Source: a virus. Taken from it: a DNA stretch of 63,320 bases. The number at the start of each line of letters is the position of its first letter. Within the stretch, counting starts at the first letter, position 1. The notes below the pieces were generated by a model. The model did no database searches and was not told the DNA's origin. It was given only the letters and a program-made list of their open reading frames with translations. This document shows positions 38,916-48,870 of this stretch, one piece after another. The translations under genes and the position numbers were made by a program. The stretch is from the IMG/VR virus record IMGVR_UViG_3300023178_000048, positions 1 through 63,320 of that record. One strand, given 5' to 3'.

Positions 38916-41825
38916 ATGGAAACAAGACAATTCTATGAGGCAATCCTGCCTGAACACGGGGAATACTGTGTCGCGTCAATCCACAGAACAAGTTTTGGCA
39001 CAACACGAGACGGCAAGCCTTTTAAAATCAAACACAAATACACCAGCGACTTTGAAGAATTTCTTTCGTTGGTTGAAAGATCGAACGAACAAGAGTTAGT
39101 TAATACGTACTTTACGCCCAGCACGTTTGATACGAATCGGCGTAACGCTTCTAACAGCGAATACCTAAAGTCTTTTTGGCTCGACATTGATTGTGGCGAA
39201 GACAAACCGTATGCTGACTATGAAGAAGCCGGGAAAGCATTAGATAAGTTTGTATCTGAGTCTGGTCTGCCCGAACCGATCCGTATGGTGTCGGGGCGCG
39301 GTATGTATGCTTTTTGGGTTCTTAACGAGCCGGTAGCACCAGATGCTTGGAAATCTTCAGCCGAGCGCCTTAAGAAGTTAACAGCCGACCTTGGATTTGA
39401 AGTAGATACCGCTGTAACTGCCGACAGCGCTAGGTTGGTACGCGCGCCTGAGACGCTCAACTGGGGCAAGGAAGAGAAACCTAACGACCCCCCATTACCT
39501 AGTTTCTTTCTAACAGAAGAACTTCTTACTTACCCGTTTGATACTATACAAGAAATACTATCGGCTGTTGAAATAGCAGATACTAAAGACCCACTAAGTG
39601 ATGTAATGCGGGGGTTGGACGAAGACACCCGCAAAATGCTTGGGCACGATAACTTCAAGTGGTCTTTCGAGCGTATAGCCGAGAGAAGCGTCGAAGACGA
39701 GGGTTGCGCCCAAATCAAATGGGGCTTAATTAACTCAGCCGAATGCCCTGAACCGATGTGGCGTTCGATACTGTCTATAGCAGTTTTATGTGAAGACGGC
39801 GACACAGCTATACATAAACTATCAGAAGATCATCCTAACTACAGTCCGGAAGAGACTGAAAGGAAAGCAGATGAAATACGAAAAGCAATCAAAGGCGCCC
39901 ATACCTGCGCTACTTTTGAGTCTCACCAACCGGGTGGATGCGACGGATGTCCACACAGAGGTAAGTTCAACTCTCCCATTGCCCTTGGGAAAGTATTCAA
40001 GGAAGCAAGACAACCAGCGGCTACAGAAGAAGCCAAAGAGGAAGCGGAGTCACTTGGGTATGTCGAGAAAGATACATCTTTCTACCTCCCGGACTACTTA
40101 AGACCGTTTATGCGGGGAGAAAGCGGCGGGCTTTATTATCAGCCGCCACCTAGAAACACCCCTAACGGAATAGTAAACTCCGACCCGGTATTATTAACTA
40201 TGTACGACTTCTGGCCCACCGCTAGGTTACATAGTATGTACGACGGGGAGTGCTTGAGCATGAGGTTGACGTTGCCTAAAGACGGCCACCGCGACTTCTT
40301 ACTACCCATGAAAAGCGTATCTGCACCCGACGAATTGAAAAAGATACTTAGCAGTAACGGGTTATTTGCTGAGTCAAAACAAAAAGCGGATCTTCTTATG
40401 AACTACATTTTTAAGTGGGGCACGTATTTGCAACAACAGGAAGCTGCGAAAATAATGAAGTTCCAGCAGGGGTGGTCTCAGGATAAGAAGAGTTATCTTA
40501 TCTATAACAAAGAATACACCCGAGACGGTGTCATCGACTGCCCCCCGACTGGGAAAGCTGAAAACGCTACACAGTGGATGAAACCCAAGGGTACATATGA
40601 GAAATGGCGTTGGGCCATTGATAAACTAAACGACCCCGGATATGACCTGCACCGGTACGTAATGCTGAGAGCTTTTGGCTCTCCGTTGGTTACGTTTACA
40701 AACGTAAACGGCTCGGTGGTGGGTCTGCTCGGTAATACAGGAGCCGCTAAGAGTGGAGCAATGTACGCCGCTGTTAGTACTTACGGTCAGCCTAAAAATC
40801 TGTCCGTTTTTGACTCTACGGCAAACGGTCTTGTTGAACGTATGTTGACACTAAAAAATCATGCATACGGGCTTGATGAGTTTTCTAATCAGAACGGTGA
40901 ATTTTTATCTGATTTAGTTTACAAACTTAGCGCTGGGCAAGCCAAAATACGCTTGACGGGTTCTACTAATGCAGAGCGTCTGGTAGCCTTTTCTTCGGCT
41001 ATGCTCTCCACCATAACAATGAACCAGTCGGCCAGAGACAAGATCGCTGGCTACAAGAAGAACAGCGGCGCTGAAATGGTTCGGTACATAGAATACGAGG
41101 TTGAAAAACCGTCTGAGCCGGGTTATGAGCTAACGGCAGAGCGGGGCGCAGATATGTTCCAGACGCTACAGGAGAACTATGGCCATGCGTTACCTATGTA
41201 TATACAGTACCTGCTGTCACTAGACCTAGAAATTATAGAAAAGCGTATAAAGGATTGGACTTCCCGCGTAGTGGAAGATTTGAAAAATTTCTCCGAGTAT
41301 CGGTTTATACACGCTGACTTTGCTTGTACTTTTTGCGGTGCTGAGCTGGCTAACGAAGCAGGGGTAATAGATGTAGACGTCGAGGCTACCTATAAATATA
41401 TGCTGAAAAAGGTAATCGGGGTTGTATCTAAATATACCAACGTCGAGCTTGACTATGAAGCACTGCTGGGCGAGTTTATAAACAACAACCTAAATAACAT
41501 GCTAGTTATGAAAGACGGCAAAGTTATAACCGAACCTAGGGGCACTCTACTTATAAGGGCCGACGCCGACAAAGGGCTTTTATACGTGGCCAAAACACCG
41601 TTGAAAGAGTTCATATCTAAAGGTAATGCGGGTATCACTCAGTTTGAAAGGGTGCTTACAGACGCCAACATCATGACCTCAGCCGGTAAAAAAGTGCGTT
41701 TAGGAACGGGGTGGAAGACTTCTACAGGGTTATCTTCAGTCCATGCTTACGAATTTACAACCAACCTACAAGAAGTGATAGCAAATGCCGAAGAGAAAGC
41801 CGCAACCGGAACCGATGCCGATTGA
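38916..41825 (+). CDS. Primase-helicase fusion, 969 aa
   Basis: N-terminal AEP-type primase: catalytic D90-x-D92 in FWLDIDCG, SGRGMYAFW (126-134) at the place of the S-G-x-G-x-H motif, and DSARLVRAPETLNWG (about 176). Cys-rich centre (TCATFESHQPGGCDGCPHRG). C-terminal DUF927-like P-loop ATPase with GNTGAAKSG (about 605) and YGLDEFSN. It probably primes and unwinds at the fork. The usual motif II histidine appears to be Tyr131. No good ribosome site was seen. Confidence 0.85.
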   Translation: METRQFYEAILPEHGEYCVASIHRTSFGTTRDGKPFKIKHKYTSDFEEFLSLVERSNEQELVNTYFTPSTFDTNRRNASNSEYLKSFWLDIDCGEDKPYADYEEAGKALDKFVSESGLPEPIRMVSGRGMYAFWVLNEPVAPDAWKSSAERLKKLTADLGFEVDTAVTADSARLVRAPETLNWGKEEKPNDPPLPSFFLTEELLTYPFDTIQEILSAVEIADTKDPLSDVMRGLDEDTRKMLGHDNFKWSFERIAERSVEDEGCAQIKWGLINSAECPEPMWRSILSIAVLCEDGDTAIHKLSEDHPNYSPEETERKADEIRKAIKGAHTCATFESHQPGGCDGCPHRGKFNSPIALGKVFKEARQPAATEEAKEEAESLGYVEKDTSFYLPDYLRPFMRGESGGLYYQPPPRNTPNGIVNSDPVLLTMYDFWPTARLHSMYDGECLSMRLTLPKDGHRDFLLPMKSVSAPDELKKILSSNGLFAESKQKADLLMNYIFKWGTYLQQQEAAKIMKFQQGWSQDKKSYLIYNKEYTRDGVIDCPPTGKAENATQWMKPKGTYEKWRWAIDKLNDPGYDLHRYVMLRAFGSPLVTFTNVNGSVVGLLGNTGAAKSGAMYAAVSTYGQPKNLSVFDSTANGLVERMLTLKNHAYGLDEFSNQNGEFLSDLVYKLSAGQAKIRLTGSTNAERLVAFSSAMLSTITMNQSARDKIAGYKKNSGAEMVRYIEYEVEKPSEPGYELTAERGADMFQTLQENYGHALPMYIQYLLSLDLEIIEKRIKDWTSRVVEDLKNFSEYRFIHADFACTFCGAELANEAGVIDVDVEATYKYMLKKVIGVVSKYTNVELDYEALLGEFINNNLNNMLVMKDGKVITEPRGTLLIRADADKGLLYVAKTPLKEFISKGNAGITQFERVLTDANIMTSAGKKVRLGTGWKTSTGLSSVHAYEFTTNLQEVIANAEEKAATGTDAD

Positions 41826-42012
41826 CGAACCGGAATGGCTATTTCCATTTGAGTTTATGCGGGTAGGGGATAGTTTCTTTATCCCCACTTTGCGCCCCGC
41901 CTACATGATTTATGCGATTGAGAACGGAGCCAAACGCGCCAAAGTTAAAGTGAAGGCATACAAATTCAGCGAAGACGGTGTGCTTGGCGTCCGCGCGTGG
42001 CTTATTGGGTAA
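41785..42012 (+). CDS. Small basic protein, 75 aa
   Basis: Overlaps the primase end by 41 bases. MPKRKPQPEPMPIDEPEWLF, then beta-rich VGDSFFIPTLRPAYMIYAIE and Lys-rich segments. Last rightward gene; its stop lies inside the convergent hairpin at 41999-42023. Unknown function. Confidence 0.65.
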   Translation: MPKRKPQPEPMPIDEPEWLFPFEFMRVGDSFFIPTLRPAYMIYAIENGAKRAKVKVKAYKFSEDGVLGVRAWLIG

Positions 42013-42023
42013 TCCCGTAAGCC
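41999..42023. terminator. Hairpin at the meeting point of both arms
   Basis: GGCTTA (41999-42004) and TAAGCC (42018-42023) with inner GGG/CCC pairs. It contains both the rightward stop (42010-42012) and the leftward stop (42002-42004). Rightward it is followed by TTAAACTTTT, a modest U-rich tail; leftward there is none. A weak terminator separating convergent genes. Confidence 0.5.
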
Positions 42024-45000
42024 TTAAACTTTTCTATGAGATCGCGCTTAATGATTGATTCTGTCAGTTTAAGCATACGCAATTCACGGTCTCTAGTCTT
42101 GGGCGTTATGCCTTCCATACGTCGGATCTTATTCATTTCCTCGCGAACATCACGTAGATAGCCATTTACTTCTTTGTTGTAGCTCTGTACCAAATATTCG
42201 TGGAACGGATTCTCGCTCAGATACTTGTCGTAGCGGTCTGGGTAGTTTTTAAGAACCCTTAGCTTGTCAGCAATCTCACGGATCTGCACATCAACGTTTC
42301 TGAACTCTCGGGAGTCTACGTTAGAGACAGCGCCGAAGAAGCGGTCAAACAGTAATGTGTCCGTGCGGGGGTTAAATTCTTTGCTACCCGCCGCAGTTTC
42401 GACTATGTTCAGTCCGTTATGCATCAGTCGGGCTAAGCCGTCTGCGTAGTTATTAGCGAAGAAGTACAGAACGTTTGGCGAGACTTCCCAGCCAAGATTA
42501 TCGAACGCAAACTTTGCTGCGTTTTTATACAGCTCCGGTATGTTATCTCCGCCGGTAAAGGCTTCACTTACGCGGCTGCTGTACTTGTTGTAGATCTGAC
42601 GACCCAGAGCATCTGTATTCATGCCGTATTCAACCAACGGACGGCCAATGGACGGGGTAATTGTGTCGATCATCCACTGAACAGGGCGCTCAAACGGGTT
42701 AATCCGGGACACCGGCAGGGGCAAGAACGAATCCATACCCACCTCAATCAGGTGCCCCATCATGTCCAAGAACGACCTATCACCCTCAGGGCGCAACGCT
42801 TTAGCATGCCCGTACCCAGCTATCTGAGCGCCAGCAGAAGCTACAGCGCCAAGGCCGAATCCCCACGGTAGCTGGAACACGAAATCACGGTCGCCAACGC
42901 TAAAGTGGAACCGGGCATACCGAGTCCAGCGGGCCATATCATCCGTCAGCACCTTATCGCGTCCTAAGTCATCGTCGTCTCCGATGACCGCAGCCATCGC
43001 GTATACCGCAGCGCCAAGACCGAATGTAGCGGCTAAGACAGCCCTAGCATTCCTAGCATTTTCTTCGTGCTTTTCTTTAGCCTTCTCATAGCCGGGCAAC
43101 TTAACTTTGTTTCCGTTTTTATCGTACTTAATTAAGTTACGCTGGGCGCTGAGAGGTAGGGTTTCTACGTACCTGTCAAAACCAATTAAGGCGGGATAGA
43201 TTGACTCAAAAGCACGCTGGGCGCCGGTGGCTGCCGGACGGAAGAACATAAACGCCGCGCCAACTGCCTGACCATAACGACCAACTTGCTCAAAGTTAGC
43301 TAGGTTTTTAGTGGCAGCAGCAGCCCGTGATCTTAACGCCTCTTCGCTAAGGCTGGGATCTTGCGCCCGGAACTGAGCTTTGTATACACGATAACCTGCT
43401 GTACGGCTAGCCAATTCAAAAGCATCCGTCCAGACATCGACTACTTTGTCTATGTTCTTCTTGGTTAACACGATAGGGTTGCGGTCTTGAGCATCCCGCG
43501 CTAGCTCATTAACACCTTCCGCCGTCAGCCCTCGTACATAAGCAGTACGACCGCCAAGCCTTACATACTCCAGCATGTCAGCATAGAAAGCATCTTTCTT
43601 TGCCAGACTATTTATGGTGTCGAATTTACCTGCGGCATACAACGCGGAGAATTTACCGGCTTTATATAGGCCACCGTGCAATACTGCGTTACCGATTAAC
43701 TGCTTCATGTATCTCGGAGCAAGACCCAGACCGCCTTGAGCCGCTATGTTAAGCGCGTTGGTTATACCGTCAATTAAGAAGTTAGCAGGGCCAAACGCTA
43801 TGTTGTAGCGCGTATGCATCTGCCCGAAGAAACTCGTAGCCGTATTTAGCACGTTTACGATTGGGTTAGTTGTCTGGTACACCTTACGAATACCGTTCAA
43901 CAGCTCTTGGTCTTCTATTCTTATAATAGTTATGTCGCCGTTAGCCTCGTAGTGTAGGACTACGTTAGACTTTCCTTTCAGATCACTTAGCTTAGTACCG
44001 CCTTTATAGCGCTCAGCAAAGGTTATTTTCTGTTTAGCGTCGCCCTTGATAAGCTTCTGGTTGACCGCATTTTTAATCGCGAGTGATAGACCGTTACCAC
44101 GCTCCGATACGGGAACATCCTGTCCGGGTTCAGGAGCTACTTCAAGACTACGTCCCGCTCTAGCCGCTGCCTTAGTGGCGTCGATCATTGTCTGAACAAG
44201 GGCGTTATTGGAGTCGGATACGCGACCCTCAAAACTATTCTGAGCGTCTAGAACTTCCCTTGCCGCAGAACGCCGAACGTCAAACTGCCGGTTTTGCTCG
44301 TTGTCTACGATACCCTTCAGCGGGACGTAATAGTTAAACCCGTAGAAGTTAACCACAGCCTCCACTTGGTTGCTGTAGTAGTTAGACATACGGTCTAAAC
44401 CTAGGGTTTCCCGGTTAAGAGTTTTTAGGTTCTTAATGACGGCGTCTACTTCTGGCATTTGCTCGTACTTCTTAGCCGTCTTATAGAACTTTTGCCACTC
44501 GTCCGCGTCAAACTTTGCTAGAACGTTGTATGCTGAATCGTTCTCATCTGTACTGTTGTACCTAGCAGCGCTGTCAGTAGCCAATATGCTCGCGGTGGGA
44601 TCATCGCCCCATGTAAAACCAGCAGCGTCTTTATTTTTAGCTACGATAGATTCTAGGTCTTGCATAGCCTTAGCGGCGTTTGCGGGATTAATCTTACCGT
44701 TTCGCAGATCATTTATTATCTTAGCGCGGTCGTTAAACCCCTGCTGAGTAAGCGGCACATAAAACAGATACTTGACATGACGACGCTCTCTTTCATGGAG
44801 AGTCTTCATAATCATGTCCATCGTTTTGAAAGCTTCGTCTACAGTTATATCTAGCTTATCAGCCAGTGCTTTCATATTTTTATGTAGCTGCTCAACCGTC
44901 CCTTCAAGGCGGGTTTCATATAAGAAACGACCACGAGACATAGAGAGAGTTATCTGGTCATATATAGCATTCTTCTTTGCGCCAGCGTATATTGCTTTTC

Positions 45001-48000
45001 CGGCCCTTTCAATCGTACCCTGCAAAACCTTAACTATGTGGCGTTCGTTCACAAACTTAGTAGTCGCCTCCCTAGCACCGCGCATAGAGAAGAAATTCTT
45101 GATTCTGTTACCCACATAATTAGGGTTTATACCGGGAGAGCCTTTAACAGCATCATCAAAAGTAGTTTCTGGAGCCCTTGCGCCCGCAGGCACAGTGACG
45201 GGCAGCGTTTCAGCCCCCGTATCCAAGGTGAATTCTGGTAATGCCTCTGGCGAAGACAAGACATACTGGAAGGCAGCAGCCACTTCCAAGAAGGCGTTAC
45301 CCCTGTAGCCGGGTGTCTCCACAAGGATAGGCACGGTGTTGGTATAACCCGTTGCGAGTTCCTGCTCAGTCTGTTGACGGTACTGCTTAGCGCCGCGTTC
45401 CCGAAGTCCGGCTATTTGTTCTTCTACGGAAGGCTGCTCTATAAGAGTTGGCTCTGCAGCTTGTGCCTCTAGTTCAGCTTCTCGGATAGAAACAAACGTA
45501 TCCCAGTCGCCTTGAGATATAAGGTCTTGAACGTCGTTTTCTGTTAGCTCTTTCTTTGAGCCCCTACCTTCAAACACTAACTCGCCGGGCTTGAGTGGTT
45601 TTGAGTCTTTGCTAGGTAGAAAATATTTCTCAATAAGCTTACCGGGCGTGAATATTTTGTAAATCCACGCTAAGGCACCGGTAAATACATCCCATAGGTT
45701 TTCTACAATAGCGTCATATCCGCGTAAGTCTGCTTCTCTAGTCGCCGCGTTTTGAGCGCTAGGCGCGTCTTTAGCCGTATAAAAGATTTTCTGTTCGTCT
45801 TTTATTTGTATCTCGGACAGCCGTCGTTGAAAGTCAGGGTCAGTCAAGGCATAGGAAACAAACTCGTACGTATTGTCAAACGCCCGAGGAAACTCTCTAC
45901 CCAGTTGTTGTTCGGCTAGTTTTTGTACGTTGATAATTTGGCCTACAGCGGCTCTAACCTCTGGGTTAAGTAGTGTGGGGTTTTTAAAATACTGCTGAAG
46001 AATCTTAACTGTGTATGCATGTACTAATTCATGCAAGAGCGCCGTTTCAGACAGCCCTCTGTCGTTAAAGTAGATAGTATTTGTACGCGGCTCATATGTA
46101 GCTGGGCGCGTTGGCGACGTCTTAGAATATTTAGACTCGTAAACAAAATTAACGGCGGATGTCTGGTCAGACATCGACAATAGGGTACCAGCTAAGGTTC
46201 TGTAAACAGCCGCGCTTATTTCTTGCCGCTGGGCGCCAAAAAGTTTTACGGTCGCAGGCATGCTTCTCATCTGCGCCTTGCTCATACGGGCGCCAGCTGC
46301 GTTACTCTTTAAGTAATTTAGTAATGCCTTTAACTTTTCTCGGCCAGACTTATTACGGTCTTTTAATAAGTCAACTATGCCCTTGCCTTTTGTGTCGTCC
46401 CGCGTCTTCTGTAACGCGGTTCCGTAAGATACGTCCCTCCCACCGGCAACAGCTTCTTGCCGCCGTTGTTCCGAGATAGCCGCGCTGGTACGACGCCGTT
46501 CTTCTATATTTTGACCCTCAATCGGGGCCATTTTTCTAAGTGCCAACTCTTGTTCTACGGGGGAGCCGTACTGAACTGTATCTAACCAAATCTGCCTAGA
46601 TTCGTCAGAAAGCTGGCTCCACGGGGGCATGAACGCTGGCCGGTTGGTCTCATAAGCAAGCGGCTTACCATACTTTTTGTGCAGTTCGGCGTCTGTAGGC
46701 GCTTCTCTACCCTGCGCTTTTGCAGCGCGCCTTTCATCTCTAGCGAACGACAGAAAATTTGTTCTGTAGTCGTTTAAGCGCTCAGCCGCACGTTGATGTT
46801 CTTCCGGGGTATTTAGAGATATATTTTCACCAAAGTAGACAAGCTTTTCCGCTGGGTCTAGCTTACGAAACTCTGGAAATTTGTAGTCTTTTAGTAGAGG
46901 GTCTTCCTCGGCATCTATAAGAGCGTTGAATTCGTCTTTAGTTTTTTCATACTGTTCGCGTTGTTCTTCACTAAGTTTATATCTTCTAGCTTTTACACGC
47001 TTAGCTTCGGCTTCCAACTCCTCGTCAGAATACTCAGACAGCGGTAAATTCATTGCCCCGGCTTTAGCCCTTTGTATATCAGCAGTCGCCCCATCTATAT
47101 CAAGAGAACCATCTTCTGCTACATAAGCTTCTGGACTTAAACCTACTTTTTGTAGGGCGCCGAAAAACATTTCGCGCTGATCCTCTGTGATAGCCAGCGT
47201 CGAGTCGTCTTTAGGCTGTACTTTTAGGCTGTTTAATAAATCTAGGGTCTCATCTATTGTCGATGGCGCAGCGCTAAGAGTGGGCTTAGCACGTTCTGGA
47301 GTTGTAGTTTCAGCTACTGGAGTAGGCGGTTCAGTCTTAAATGCATCGGGTACATCATCTAATTCAGCTACTGTAGCGGGTGCTCCAGCTTCTCTTCCAT
47401 CAGGTGTTGCAACAGCTTCTCCAGTAACGCCCACTCCACCAACGTCAGCTTCTGCAACTCCGGCTCCGGCGGGTACTCCATCACCGGGTTCGACAGGTAC
47501 TGCAGCGCCTTCTCCAGTAGGTGTGGCTCCAACTCCCTCAGCGGGAGGGGTAACGGCGGCAGTTGCATCTTGCTCTCCAGTTATCGGCGTAGTAGGTGCG
47601 GCATCAATAGATTGGACAGAGTCTTCTGGGCTATATAGATTTTCATACTTGTTAGGCTTAACGATAATCTCTTTATCGTCTTGCTCCGTTGTATCCGCTG
47701 GTGGGGCTTCTTGTTCGGTCGTGTCGGTTACGTCTTCGCCAGTATCAAAGAACGACCTATCCTCTACTTCGTCTACTTGTCTACCATCTGTACGGCGCCC
47801 AGTGATAACATCGGCTGCGCCGGTAATAGCACCACCGCCTAGACCACCCTTCAGACCGGCGTCAATAAACCGGACAAAGTTTTCTGGGCTAAAGAACTTC
47901 TGATTCTCATCTACAAATGCCTCTGCCGCAGCCGAAGACATCTCTTGTACAGCTTCCGTGGCGCCTTCAGTGAAGAACCCTTTAGCCCCGCCTTTAGCGG

Positions 48001-48862
48001 CACGTTTGTACCACGCCCCGGTAACTTCCTTAGGGGAAAGCCCAGTTTTCTGTAGCTTACTTAGCAACGTGACAGGAAGAATAGAATCCAACACGGCGTT
48101 AAAGCCCCCTGCCACAACGGCAGCGCCAAGCTCTTCTTTGCCTGTAGTTTCTAATATGTTCTGATATACCTCAGGTATATTCAATGCAGCGGAGCCAGCA
48201 AAAGCGCCAGCCGTCTGATTCATAAGTGCTTTACGTTGGGCAGCTTTAACGCCCGCGTCTAAAGCCTTGTCTTGTATCTCTTTTATAGCCGCAGCGTTCA
48301 GGCCCTCTAGACCTTTTTCGCCTATAGCTTTCTTACCTAATTCATTTCTTACGGCAGTGGCCGCAGCTTGTTTAGCAGCTTCTACTCCGCCCCGTCCAAG
48401 GAAAGCCGCAGCGCCGCCAGTAAAAATAGCGGGTAACATCGTGGGGACTGCCTCTCCCACGGCTTCGACAATATAAGTTAGAACGTCGCCAGCGCCCTCA
48501 ATATTTGTAAACGAACCTACGGCAGGTCGGTATTTCTGCTCAATCTCTTTCTGAGTCTGCGCCGCCTCTTCCATCTGGCGCTTGTAGTAGTCTTCCGCAC
48601 CGACAGCCTTACCCACCATACCCGGCAACACATCGCCAAGCAACATACCGGTTTGCTTAAAACCACGGGCAATCGACGGCCCAATAGCGCTGAGACCAGT
48701 TGCTCCGGGTTCAGGGATAGGCTCTGGCGCAGGCGCAACTTCCTCAGAAGTTGAATCCATCCTAGCAAGAATGGCATCTATAACTTCGTCTCGCGTAGCG
48801 CCTTCCGGCCCCTCTATCTGGTAAGTCTTACCGTCCGGGCCCTTTATCTGATATAACGGCAT
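42002..48862 (-). CDS. Giant polyvalent internal virion protein, 2286 aa
   Basis: Begins MPLYQIKGPDGKTYQIEGPE, a short N-terminal element I know from large ejected phage proteins. Hydrophobic/Gly-rich segments follow, then a Pro/Ala/Thr linker (about residues 380-550). A zincin-like motif HELVH lies near residue 940 (ETALLHELVHAYT). Long helical regions follow, and the C-terminal third carries FMFFRPAATGAQRAFESIYP and DVLPWGF-like parts consistent with a large polyvalent protein domain (LPD38 type). Last gene of the leftward late arm. Probably an ejected internal protein; enzymatic activity of HELVH unproven. Confidence 0.8.
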   Translation of the reverse strand: MPLYQIKGPDGKTYQIEGPEGATRDEVIDAILARMDSTSEEVAPAPEPIPEPGATGLSAIGPSIARGFKQTGMLLGDVLPGMVGKAVGAEDYYKRQMEEAAQTQKEIEQKYRPAVGSFTNIEGAGDVLTYIVEAVGEAVPTMLPAIFTGGAAAFLGRGGVEAAKQAAATAVRNELGKKAIGEKGLEGLNAAAIKEIQDKALDAGVKAAQRKALMNQTAGAFAGSAALNIPEVYQNILETTGKEELGAAVVAGGFNAVLDSILPVTLLSKLQKTGLSPKEVTGAWYKRAAKGGAKGFFTEGATEAVQEMSSAAAEAFVDENQKFFSPENFVRFIDAGLKGGLGGGAITGAADVITGRRTDGRQVDEVEDRSFFDTGEDVTDTTEQEAPPADTTEQDDKEIIVKPNKYENLYSPEDSVQSIDAAPTTPITGEQDATAAVTPPAEGVGATPTGEGAAVPVEPGDGVPAGAGVAEADVGGVGVTGEAVATPDGREAGAPATVAELDDVPDAFKTEPPTPVAETTTPERAKPTLSAAPSTIDETLDLLNSLKVQPKDDSTLAITEDQREMFFGALQKVGLSPEAYVAEDGSLDIDGATADIQRAKAGAMNLPLSEYSDEELEAEAKRVKARRYKLSEEQREQYEKTKDEFNALIDAEEDPLLKDYKFPEFRKLDPAEKLVYFGENISLNTPEEHQRAAERLNDYRTNFLSFARDERRAAKAQGREAPTDAELHKKYGKPLAYETNRPAFMPPWSQLSDESRQIWLDTVQYGSPVEQELALRKMAPIEGQNIEERRRTSAAISEQRRQEAVAGGRDVSYGTALQKTRDDTKGKGIVDLLKDRNKSGREKLKALLNYLKSNAAGARMSKAQMRSMPATVKLFGAQRQEISAAVYRTLAGTLLSMSDQTSAVNFVYESKYSKTSPTRPATYEPRTNTIYFNDRGLSETALLHELVHAYTVKILQQYFKNPTLLNPEVRAAVGQIINVQKLAEQQLGREFPRAFDNTYEFVSYALTDPDFQRRLSEIQIKDEQKIFYTAKDAPSAQNAATREADLRGYDAIVENLWDVFTGALAWIYKIFTPGKLIEKYFLPSKDSKPLKPGELVFEGRGSKKELTENDVQDLISQGDWDTFVSIREAELEAQAAEPTLIEQPSVEEQIAGLRERGAKQYRQQTEQELATGYTNTVPILVETPGYRGNAFLEVAAAFQYVLSSPEALPEFTLDTGAETLPVTVPAGARAPETTFDDAVKGSPGINPNYVGNRIKNFFSMRGAREATTKFVNERHIVKVLQGTIERAGKAIYAGAKKNAIYDQITLSMSRGRFLYETRLEGTVEQLHKNMKALADKLDITVDEAFKTMDMIMKTLHERERRHVKYLFYVPLTQQGFNDRAKIINDLRNGKINPANAAKAMQDLESIVAKNKDAAGFTWGDDPTASILATDSAARYNSTDENDSAYNVLAKFDADEWQKFYKTAKKYEQMPEVDAVIKNLKTLNRETLGLDRMSNYYSNQVEAVVNFYGFNYYVPLKGIVDNEQNRQFDVRRSAAREVLDAQNSFEGRVSDSNNALVQTMIDATKAAARAGRSLEVAPEPGQDVPVSERGNGLSLAIKNAVNQKLIKGDAKQKITFAERYKGGTKLSDLKGKSNVVLHYEANGDITIIRIEDQELLNGIRKVYQTTNPIVNVLNTATSFFGQMHTRYNIAFGPANFLIDGITNALNIAAQGGLGLAPRYMKQLIGNAVLHGGLYKAGKFSALYAAGKFDTINSLAKKDAFYADMLEYVRLGGRTAYVRGLTAEGVNELARDAQDRNPIVLTKKNIDKVVDVWTDAFELASRTAGYRVYKAQFRAQDPSLSEEALRSRAAAATKNLANFEQVGRYGQAVGAAFMFFRPAATGAQRAFESIYPALIGFDRYVETLPLSAQRNLIKYDKNGNKVKLPGYEKAKEKHEENARNARAVLAATFGLGAAVYAMAAVIGDDDDLGRDKVLTDDMARWTRYARFHFSVGDRDFVFQLPWGFGLGAVASAGAQIAGYGHAKALRPEGDRSFLDMMGHLIEVGMDSFLPLPVSRINPFERPVQWMIDTITPSIGRPLVEYGMNTDALGRQIYNKYSSRVSEAFTGGDNIPELYKNAAKFAFDNLGWEVSPNVLYFFANNYADGLARLMHNGLNIVETAAGSKEFNPRTDTLLFDRFFGAVSNVDSREFRNVDVQIREIADKLRVLKNYPDRYDKYLSENPFHEYLVQSYNKEVNGYLRDVREEMNKIRRMEGITPKTRDRELRMLKLTESIIKRDLIEKFKAYGITQ

Positions 48863-48870
48863 TTTTACCC

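Noticed and set aside
46161-46172. GTCTGGTCAGAC in the giant gene, similar to the early palindrome
   Set aside because: Half sites are in the opposite order (CTG..CAG) and spacing differs; not counted as a copy.
47187-47903. 238-codon frame opposite the giant virion gene
   Set aside because: Mirror of the Pro/Ala/Thr linker of the leftward gene; low-complexity and no start signal.
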